Source of the DNA: Metaphire vulgaris
Lineage: Eukaryota; Annelida; Clitellata; Crassiclitellata; Megascolecidae
Direction: 5' to 3'
NCBI GenBank assembly: GCA_018105865.1
Contig: CM030845.1
Location: 16,167,776 to 16,231,775 of the forward strand
DNA length: 64,000 nucleotides
The notes beneath the pieces were generated by a model, which did no database searches, was not told where the DNA came from, and saw only the letters and a program-made list of their open reading frames with translations. Both the position numbers and the translations under genes were made by a program. How positions within the stretch are numbered: the stretch's first letter is position 1; each line of letters starts with the position of its first letter. This document shows, piece by piece, positions 55,607 through 64,000 of this stretch.

Positions 55607-57122
55607 AGGCGAAAATCGTCGAATAGTTCAAGGACATTTTCTATCTTATTACAGACAGAACGAATGTTAAGAAGCCCGATGCAAAGTCTTCTGTCCGGGA
55701 GGACAGCATGACGCCCGAGTCTCGGGTAGATCAGCTGAGCCCTGGGGTGGATGCTCACGTCGGTAGGAGCGGATTTCCTACACGCGCTGAACCCGCTCTG
55801 TTTAGACATCCTCACAGGCAGTGATGGGAAGTATCTTAGATACATGTATCTAGATACGTATCTAAGATACAACAACTGTATCTTTACAATGTATCTAGAT
55901 ACTTTGAATGTATCGGTATCTTGTATCTGTATCTCAGATACAATTGTTATGTATCTTGTATCTTCTGACTGCTTCAAGATACAAGATACTGCAAATCTAC
56001 AAAACAAAGAAACAGGAGCAGTTACAGTAGTCCTACTACAATAGTTACCACAGGCCGGTCATAAGCATTCTGCATCAAATTGTTTATTATTCAGGCTGAT
56101 TCAGGCTTAACCTGTTATTTGGTTCTTACTTACGTGCCATGTAATTGTCTAACTCTAAATCAAAGAGCAAATACTATAGGTCTTTGGTCTAAGGCTCAAG
56201 TTATTCAAGTGCCGCCTTGGAGCACATTACAGCTGGAACTCTGGACTTCGGAAGTGAATAATAAAATGGCGGAAGAGAATCAATCACGACTTTTCAGTTC
56301 TGCTGGTCAAATTGAGACACCACGTCGCAACCGCTTGGGTGACAGCGCATTTGAAAAGCTGCTGTTACTAAAAGCAAATGCCTCCCTCATTAAATAGACA
56401 CTAAAATAACACAAAAATGGTTGTTGAAGACTGATTGCAAAAGACAGGATGTTGCCTTGTTTGCCATATGGCAGCTTTTTTAGTGTTAAGATATTTCACA
56501 ACTTTTTTCATATTATTCTGTTTGTGCAGACGCTCACTTTCGAGGGCTTCGACTAATGGAAATGTATCTTATGATGTATCTTGTATCTTAGATACATTTC
56601 AAATGTATCTGTATCTAGATACATTTTGTCTAGGGTATTTTGTATCTGTATCTTAAATACATTTTAATGCAATATCTGTATCTGTATCTGAGATACATTC
56701 AAAAAGTATCTTACCCATCACTGCTCACAGGGATCGATCTCTGGACCCTATGACCAGCCCTGCACCCGCGACCTATCACTCTGTGGTGAGGTAAGGGATG
56801 AAGAAGCTTCCCGATCTGGCGACGGACGAGCGACGAAGGGCGTCCCGGAGACAGAGGTCGTAGTTCAAGTAGCTGGGTACGCGCGTAGGTAAGGAAATCG
56901 TGCATCTCTTCCTCCGACGTAGATGACAACGAAGTTGATGACTGAGATCATCAAATCAACTGGCGACTCCATCGCTTCTTCCAACAACAGCGCCACAGGA
57001 GTCCAGCGACTGACGAGGTAAACACAGTAGATGACCGCCCATCGACAGCACGAGATTCTCATCCAGTCCGCAGAAACCTACCATACAGGTTAGATTCCAG
57101 TTAAGTTGGCTGAATTAATTAT
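55607..57122 (-). mobile_element. LINE-A copy 2 with nested hAT
   Basis: On the minus strand 57122-56732 repeats the 5' region of copy 1 (MSSTSEEEMHDFLTYARTQL frame), and 55810-55607 continues MSKQSGFSACRKSAPTDVSI through the endonuclease start (LCIGLLNIRSVCNKIENVL), ending abruptly after FDDFR. Between them is a hAT element. Divergence from copy 1 is only a few substitutions, so these are recent relatives. The 3' truncation inside the endonuclease is unusual for LINEs. Confidence 0.9.
55819..56723 (+). mobile_element. hAT element, internally deleted, nested in LINE-A copy 2
   Basis: Ends CAGTGATGGGAAGTATCTTA and, on the other strand, CAGTGATGGGTAAGATACTT. Flanks CTCACAGG are identical (55811-55818 and 56724-56731). 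Subterminal arrays of GTATCT/AGATAC lie at both ends. Frame 56080-56397 ends with a hAT C-terminal signature (SRLFSSAGQIETPRRNRLGD then FEKLLLLKAN). The rest of the transposase is missing. Confidence 0.95.
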
Positions 57123-57339
57123 TGGCATTTAAGTGGAGAAATAGGACTGAAACCATATTGATCAGTGGATAGCATATTAAATGCACCTAAGTAGTTTAAC
57201 CTTCTGGTAAGCATTTTCTTTTCAGGATTTTAGGAAAACTGGGAGATTGGAAATGGGTCTATAATTTTATATAACCATTTTAGAGACATTTTTATAAATT
57301 GGGGTTATTTTGTTCAATTTTTAGGCCTACTTCTTCTGG

Positions 57340-57460
57340 AAAGTTATTATAATATAGAGAGAGTTATTATTATATATATAATAATGAGGGGGAGTCTTTA
57401 TTATACATATATAATAATGATGGGAGAGTTATTATTATATGGGAGTCATTATAATATGCT
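57340..57460. repeat. AT-rich palindrome cluster
   Basis: TTATTATTATATATATAATA and related palindromes occur three times at about 50-bp spacing. Confidence 0.6.
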
Positions 57461-57489
57461 ACACCGGCCCCCTCTCACCATCCTCCACG

Positions 57490-60400
57490 TTGTAAAGTGG
57501 GCAACGACCGTTGATCTGCAGTAGCCAACTTCAAAGATCAGCCAACCCCTCTCTCCGCCCCAGCGCCTTCTAAGATGGCGCCACAGGGGCAGTGACGCAG
57601 ATTAGTCGCTTGAGATTTTGTTCTCTTCAGTTTGTTTATTAACTCGACAAATTTGAATGTTGCTCTTGCGAATTGTTAAAATTTTTACTCTTAATTTTTA
57701 GGCTGTTTCCTGCAGTTTATGTCGGTATATTTTTCTTTAACCAGTTTTATTTAACTTTGCCGGAATTTATAGACTCAGAATCAACATGACCTATTATCGC
57801 TCATTTCATTACCGTTACTATTTGTAATTGAATTGAATTTAGGCCTTCTCTTAGTTTTTACAAATTAAATTTTTACTCCACACTAATATTGGCTGCACTT
57901 TTGACCTCGTGCTGAGCTTGTGAGCCGCTGCATGAGCTGAAAGATAATTTGACTTTTCTTCACAACTTTATTTTACTCGTTAATCTCAGCCTGACATCAT
58001 GACATTATTTCCTCTCTATTTGTTTATTCTAACTGTTCATTTCTTTTTCCCTAAGCTTGATATACGAAAACCGATTAATCATTGGACCTACCGCACTGCC
58101 GTTGACCAATACTCACATTTAAACAAAATTCCTATCTCCTTTTCCTTAACCTCCGTTGTTCACATCTTCGTCTTCGCCGTTCGCATTTCCATCTCACCCG
58201 ACGCACAGATATCATTATCATCCTTCTCGCTCTTTCAGGCGATATCCACCCAAATCCCGGACCATCCCAATCACACATGACACTATGCACTCTCAACATC
58301 AGATCCTCACTAATCCTCAACACAACACATTCACTACACGAACTTGCTAACACAAAAATTAGACCCCTTCTTTCCAATACACATGCTTCACTCCTCAGCC
58401 ATAGACATAGTTGCACTAACTGAAACCTGGGTATCTCCGTCTACAACTTCATGCCAGTTGATCGAGGCAACCCCACCTGGCTTTTCCTCTTGAGCTTTCC
58501 CCGTTTGAAAAAATTTACCAACTGTTCTTCTAATCTAGGTGGAGGCACTGCTTTTCTTATTCGTGATCATATACAAATTAGCAATTCCTCTTCAATGAAT
58601 TTCTCCTCATTTGAATGCTCATTAGTCACCCTCAATCTTCCTCTCTCAAAACTAACTATTTTTAACATTTATCGTCCCCCATTATCATCAAAATACTCAG
58701 CCTCATTTGTGACATTCCTTGATGAATTTACCTCTTTTTGGGCTCTGCAGCTACAACTCCACACGAATTCTTAATTACTGGCGACTTTAATTTACACGTG
58801 GACAAGAGTGATGATCCTAACTCTACCTAATTCATGCAGCTGCTCACACAGACAAACCTCACGCAACACATATCTCTTCCAACTCACACTTTTGGACACA
58901 CTTTAGATCTACTTATCACGTCATCTTCTTCATCATTATCTCCAATCTCAGCAATTAGTCAAGTCTCTCCATCTGATCATTTTCCCATCTTCACCATTTT
59001 AAGTATCTGCTCACCAACTCCTCCACCTCGTGGCACCTACTCATTCCGCTGTCTCAACAAAATTGACATTGCCTTGTTCTGTGATAACATTAAGTCATCT
59101 GACCTAATTACTAACACCCCTACTACCCTGTCATCACTGATCGATAAATACAATTCTGTGCTTTCTTGTCTTCTCAATAAACATGCTCCTATCATCACTA
59201 GACCTTTTTCGTCTCATAACAGCAAACCCTGGTATAACTCTTTCATTCATGCTTTCAAGTCATTTCGCAGACGTCTTGAGCGAACCTACCATAAAACACA
59301 TTCTCCATCTGACCTTTTAAATCTTCGTTCCACCACCAATCGCTATCATAATCTCCTTACATCTGCCAAAAAGAAGTACTATTCTAACATCATTTCAACA
59401 AATAGCTCAAATCCACGTAAGCTCTGGAAAACTGTAAATGATCTTTTCCATCGCAAAGACTCAAAACCTCTCCTCAATCCATTTCCCTGTCAGAACTTGC
59501 TGAATCTTTTGCTAAGTTCTTCTCTGTAAAAATCTCCAAGATTCTGCAGTGTCCTCAAGTCTTTCACTATTACTCAAACCACCTCTCCTCATTATCCTCC
59601 TCCCCACAACCTCCATGCAATTTATCCAGCTTCACTCCTACAACTGAAGAAGAGGTATCCAAACTTCTTCTATCCTTGCTAAACAAACAATGTGATCTAG
59701 ATCCCATACCTACCTCTTTACTCAAACAGTGTGCCACCGTGCTTACGCCTATTATAACTAGAATCATCAACCTCTCTCTTATCTCAGGCACTTTCCCATC
59801 CGCATTCAAAAACTCTTTTGTCACTCCTCTCCTAAAAAGCCTGGTCTTGACAGAGAAGATCTCAATAACTATCGCCCCATCTCAAATCTTTCTCTTCTAT
59901 CAAAACTTACTGAAAAAATTGTGCTTTCCAGACTGAATGAACACCTTTCAAGTAACTCACTATATAATGCTCATCAATCTGCCTACACTAAACATCACTC
60001 AACTGAAACTGTCCTCGCCTACATTTATGACAGACTCTTAACTGCAATTGGTCTTCGCCAAGTTACTGGCCTTTGTCTCCTTGATCTCTCTGCAGCATTT
60101 GATACCATAGATCACAAAAATTCTGCTCGAGCGACTCTCTCTCTGGTTTGGCATATCTGAAAAAGCCCACAACTGGTTTGCATCTTATCTCAAATCTCGG
60201 TCTTTTCAAGTGTCCTGTCTTGGCCAAATTTCTCTTTCTCATATTATAGATTATGGAGTGCCTCAAGGATCTGTTCTCAGGCCTGTACTGTTCAGCCTTT
60301 ACACCACACCACTTTCATCTCTAATTAATTCCCCTCAAATTAAACCACCAACTCTATGCCGATGACACTCAGCTATTCCTTTCCTTCTCACCTCTTTCAT

Positions 60401-61432
60401 TCAATGCTTCTATTATTGAGCTTGAATCTGCATTCTCGTCAATCTCTGCATGGATGTCATCTAATCTCCTCGCTCTCAACCCATCTAAGACAGAGTTTCT
60501 TTTAATCGGACTACCCCAACAACTCAAAAAATTGACAATCCTAAACTAGTTTTGGCTCCTGACACCACAATAATCCCTGTTCCAACTGCTAGAAATCTCG
60601 GATTCCAATTTGACTCTTTTCTAAACTTCGAATCACAAATCTCCCAACTTTCAAAAGCCTGCTTTATTCATATTCGTGACCTTCGTCGCCTGCGTCCTTG
60701 TCTTGATATTAAGACTGCGTCCACAATCGCCACCTCTATAGTCCACTCCAAATTAGATTACTGTAACTCCTCTACTATAACCTTCCCAAAGCCTCCATCA
60801 ACAAATTGCAATCAATACAAAATGCACTTGCTCGTGCTGTTACTAAGTCACCTAAATTCTCCCATATTTCACCCATACTAAAATCATTACATTGGCTTAA
60901 AATAACAGAACGTATCCAATATAAGATAATAACACTTACACATAGCTCACTTCAGTCATCAAAACCTGTCTACCTTAGATCACTATTAACCCCTCAGCCT
61001 CCTCGACCCACACGTTCGTCATCTCATCTCACTCTGTCACGCCCGCTAAATCAGTCATCCCTGAAAATTTGCAACCGTGCCTTCTCATATGCTGCACCTG
61101 AACTCTGGAACTCGATCCCAGCTTCCCTTCGCACACTTGGACACTTTAAAACAATAAAATCTGATTCCTCATTTCCTATAATTCCCGCACTATCTCCTCA
61201 AGTCTTCAGGTCTAAGCTTAAATCCTTCCTGTTTCTGAAATCATTTCCGCCATAGCTGTAACAACCTAGCCTCACTGCCCTTCGGATATTGACCATTGCC
61301 TGGCTGATCCCACACCTTTCCTATAGCTATTTTAAGAGAGGCTGAGCGCCTAAGAATAAGCAGCTACTGTTGTGCTGCTTTCCAAGGCGCTATAGAAATC
61401 CACGAGATTTTACTTACTTACTTACTTACTTC
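57490..61432 (+). mobile_element. LINE-F (L2/CR1-like), nearly full length, with 2A-like motif
   Basis: The 5' region has CTAAGATGGCGCCAC (57570-57584), YY1-site-like. The ORF can start at ATG 57999. A hydrophobic segment precedes LLALSGDIHPNPGP (about 58223-58264), then MTLCTLNIRS opens the AP endonuclease, followed by GGGTAFLIRDHI, FNIYRPPL, TGDFNLHVD and SPSDHFPIF. RT shows CDLDPIPTSLLKQC, NYRPISNLSLLSKLTEKIV, HHSTETVLAYIYDRL, CLLDLSAAFDTIDH, YGVPQGSVL and LYADDTQLFLSF (Y-A-D-D intact). The C-terminus has SKLDYCNS, LHWLKITERIQYKI, FSYAAPELWNSIPASLRT and KSFLFLKSFPP. At least seven frameshifts. The 3' UTR ends GGCGCTATAGAAATCCACGA, then (TTAC)n. Confidence 0.9.
58211..58264 (+). other. 2A-like motif in LINE-F
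   Basis: Hydrophobic run (IIILLALS) followed by GDIHPNPGP. The 2A ribosome-skipping consensus is D-(V/I)-E-x-N-P-G-P; here His-Pro replace E-x. It sits just upstream of the endonuclease, the position where 2A-like sequences are known in CR1/L2-type LINEs. Activity with this variant is not certain. Confidence 0.6.
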
Positions 61433-61864
61433 AATTGCAAAACAGTGTATTAAATATGAAAAACCAGCGTGAAGTAATTTATGGTCAACGCTTTAATGGC
61501 GTAAGCCACCTGAGTCGCCATATGCTAAGAATCAGGTACCGGATAAACTTTGCCTTTAGTTATAAACGACTGCTGCGACTGAGTAGTAAAAATCGAAGTT
61601 GTGACTTTTATATTTCACAATATGGCCACCTTACATGCAAATGAGATGAAAATAAGCAAGAAGGTGGAGAAATATGTGGTGCACACGTGTGGCAATTTTG
61701 ATAGAGATATATTTTAAAATTGTTAAGAAACTAGACTAATAATTAAAATGCACGTGTCATGTGTCAATCATTGTTTACCCTAACTGTTCTTTTCTATACT
61801 TTGACTGATCCATTCTTACCAGCTATATTAGTCGAAGTGCAGGGAGACAAGAACAACTTCCTGA
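61433..61864. other. Intergenic, nothing recognised
   Basis: A 69-codon plus frame (61435-61644) has no known motif. Confidence 0.4.
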
Positions 61865-62093
61865 ACTCTAGTACTCTTAGGATTTCGTATATTTACTAAC
61901 TTCACTTTTACTTTTTCAGAAATCACTAGTTTCACAGTTTCACTGAAACTTCGGTTTTACTTTTTCAGTAAATACGCGAAATTCGTAGAGTTTTTAGTGT
62001 TTTCATGAAATCACTAAGTGAAATGGTGACTTCACGAAATCACTAACTTTGCTAGGGATTTCGTGAAATCACTAGTTTCACAGTTTCACTGTA

Positions 62094-62132
<39 letters not shown>

Positions 62133-62135
62133 CAG
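61865..62135 (-). repeat. Palindrome-rich repeat, copy 2, plus (CA)n(TA)n
   Basis: Contains TTTCAGTAAATACGCGAAAT, TTTCATGAAATCACTAAGTG, TTCACGAAATCACTAACTTT and GATTTCGTGAAATCACTAGT, the reverse of 18390-18545. CTAGTTTCACAGTTTCACTG occurs twice (61925 and 62071), bracketing the inner part. It abuts CACACACA then TATATA. Confidence 0.75.
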
Positions 62136-62669
62136 TTCATAGAATGATGCTCAGTGATGTCTCCATCTGAACGCAATATCTCTGCAGTTTGCAACATCTG
62201 TGGCTGTTTCCGTATGCTTATTGCAGTATGGCAGCTGTGTATGTGAATAGTCATTTCGCAAATAGTCATATAGCAGCAGCGCTTCCATAGACCTACAATT
62301 CTACATTGTACTTGACGAGATTTTTGTATTCATTCATCTCGATCAATATTAAAATGCGGATTTTTTCAAATTATAGCGTATACGTGAATCTAAGTAGAGA
62401 CGAAAGTGTAATTGAAAACCCTGCACAGCCTCTAGGCATTGCAGACCTTGTACCGAATGCATCCAAATCAATATCTCATAATCGTTGCAAACGGAAACAT
62501 CTGTTGTTGATGATACTAGCATTTCATTTTTAATGCCACAGTGTAGAAATCCATTCGACCTACGATATTGTGGCAGCCACATGCCTTAATCTACTAAAGC
62601 ATTTATCTAGACAGGTAGGAATTTTAGATTATTTGGCTATTTAGCTCGTACTTTTGATTTAGTTTACTA

Positions 62670-63617
62670 CAGGGTCTAAAAGTAAAAAGTGGACCGATGT
62701 TTGACATTTATTATCTCGGCCGCCCGTATAGTTATTTCAAAAAATATTTATAGGTCATATACCTGGGAATGTGTCTGATGTGATTGCCAAATTTCATGCT
62801 GATATCTTTAGTGTTTGCTAAAATACGGCCAAAAAACTAAAGAGACACAAATTTTAAAATTGACAACGGAATATAACGGCATTATAAAATGTATCGTTTT
62901 TAAGTCCAAATCCAAAGTGAACGCCGAGCGCTACGTAACTCAGCTTCTACCAGATCTCCTGCAGGAGGTCATGATTTGCTAGGAGAATATTCTATATTCC
63001 AGCAAGACGGAACACCTGCCCACTCTGCTCTCAAAACGCAGGATTTTCTGGAGCAAAATTGTCCAGATTTCATCAAGAAAGATGACTGGCCACCCAACTC
63101 CCCAGATATCAATCCACTTGACTTTCACGTCTGGGGAATCATGCTCGACAGATGTCAAAAGTATCATCCAAAGCCACAGAACATCACGGAGTTGAAGACT
63201 GTGCTGAAGAATATCTGGGAGAGTTTTCCTGAGGACCAGATCAAGAAGTCGATACTGTCAGTGAAGAAGCGCTTGTCGGCATGTGTGAAGGCTAAGGGTG
63301 CATGGGCATTTTGAGCACCTGCTCCCGTAGCAAATCATCTAAAACCTCCTTTAAAACGGCCATTTTCAGGGCAAAAAATAAACAAAATAATTTTTGTCGC
63401 TTTATAATGCTGTTATGTTCCTTTGTCAATTTTAAAATTCGTGTCTCTTTAATTTTTTTTCATATTTTATCAAGCACTAAAGATATCAGCATGAAATTTG
63501 GCACTTACATCATACACGTTCCCTGGTATATGGCCTATGAGTTTTATTTAAATCACTATACACGCGGCCGAGATATTAAATGTCAAACATCGGTCCATAT
63601 TTTACTTTTACACCCTC
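62670..63617 (+). mobile_element. Mariner-like element, internally deleted, ~200-bp inverted repeats
   Basis: Left CAGGGTCTAAAAGTAAAAAG; right reads GAGGGTGTAAAAGTAAAATA on the other strand. The two arms align for about 200 bp, through GGACCGATGTTTGACATTTA and AATTTCATGCTGATATCTTT. TA flanks each end (62668-62669 and 63618-63619). Frame 62976-63314 is the C-terminal transposase: YSIFQQDGTPAHSAL contains the second catalytic Asp, and WPPNSPDINPLDFHVW the third; 37 residues separate them (DD37D spacing). The DNA-binding half and first Asp are deleted, so it is inactive. Confidence 0.9.
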
Positions 63618-63709
63618 TAGATGATGCAACGCATGCATGAATTTTTATATGTATATATATATAACAATGAATTATGCCATCATTTGGCAATTAATAATAA
63701 ATAATAATG

Positions 63710-63906
63710 CAATTTAAGATGGAGTAAGCCTGTGTGAAAACCACTGTTACATAGTTTTTCGATATAGCCTTTGAATCGGTTGACTGTTTCAACTGTCACT
63801 CCCACCTCGTTAAAACTGTTCCATTTGTCCAAAACCCTTGCACAACAATTTTTTATTAGACCCCTCTGCTTAAACAATTTGCATTTGTGGCATCTTGTGC
63901 TGCGAT
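63710..63906 (-). mobile_element. LINE family 1 3' end
   Basis: Minus-strand TRCHKCKLFKQRG, then VLDKWNSFNEVGVTVETVNR and FKGYIEKL, stop, and GTTTTCACACAGGCTTACTC tail. It is interrupted at 63907 by MITE-G. Confidence 0.75.
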
Positions 63907-64000
63907 CAGTGGCGGCTCTAGGACTTGGCAAGTGGGGGGCCGTTGGGGTGGCAACTTCTAATCATGGGGGCCAACCATGTGTTGTTTAATGTATGCAGCA
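63907..64000 (+). mobile_element. MITE-G copy 3, cut by window end
   Basis: Starts CAGTGGCGGCTCTAGGACTT and continues GGGGCCGTTGGGGTGGCAAC and GTTGTTTAATGTATGCAGCA, close to copies 1 and 2. It lies inside a LINE family 1 tail. Confidence 0.85.

Overview
This is nuclear DNA of an invertebrate animal, very probably aquatic, but the phylum cannot be fixed from sequence alone. There are no operons. Spliced-looking exon ends, TTAGGG arrays, tRNA-derived SINEs, CR1/L2-like and RTE-like LINEs, hAT and mariner DNA transposons, and long ATT/ATG/GA microsatellites are all present. A LINE carrying a 2A-like GDIHPNPGP motif and an NHL-type beta-propeller gene resemble what is seen in marine invertebrates such as lancelets, echinoderms and cnidarians.

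Protein-coding content is sparse. The only clean host reading frame is an NHL-like beta-propeller exon on the minus strand (7096-8000). Three relics of an alpha-1,2-fucosyltransferase (GT11) family occur: a nearly full-length frameshifted copy (14521-15511, minus), a more decayed copy (31009-32009, plus) and a short fragment (48361-48520, plus). The two long copies share a conserved splice acceptor just upstream, so they descend from an intron-bearing gene by DNA duplication.

Most of the rest is transposon archaeology. LINE remnants occur at about 3.2, 4, 6.3, 14, 20-22.7, 26-30.6, 32, 36.7-40.1, 43, 44, 45-47, 48, 49, 50-51, 55.6-57.1, 57.5-61.4 and 63.8 kb. DNA elements with 8-bp hAT-type target duplications occur at 1857, 17169, 17673, 22028, 25018, 32295, 33894, 40739, 45498, 45979, 51441 and 55819; a mariner-like element lies at 62670-63617. 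A solo LTR (53155-54079) has a relative near the window start (about 415-949). Two SINE families are present; one shares its 3' tail with a LINE family in the same window.

Nesting gives relative ages: LINE-D inside a family-1 LINE; an RTE-like LINE and a hAT element independently inside the same few bases of two copies of LINE-A; a hAT inside a SINE with another SINE inside that hAT; two hAT elements inside one LINE.

The least explained structures are a GC-rich hairpin array (9300-9710) running into CCAAT repeats and a TATA-like box, and sharing a core sequence with the satellite at 71-395; a short motif (TGACAAGCAAAAA) recurring inside many hAT-like elements with different termini; a hAT element carrying TTAGGG-rich subterminal blocks; and a paired-arm element built from GATCGG units (1406-1823).
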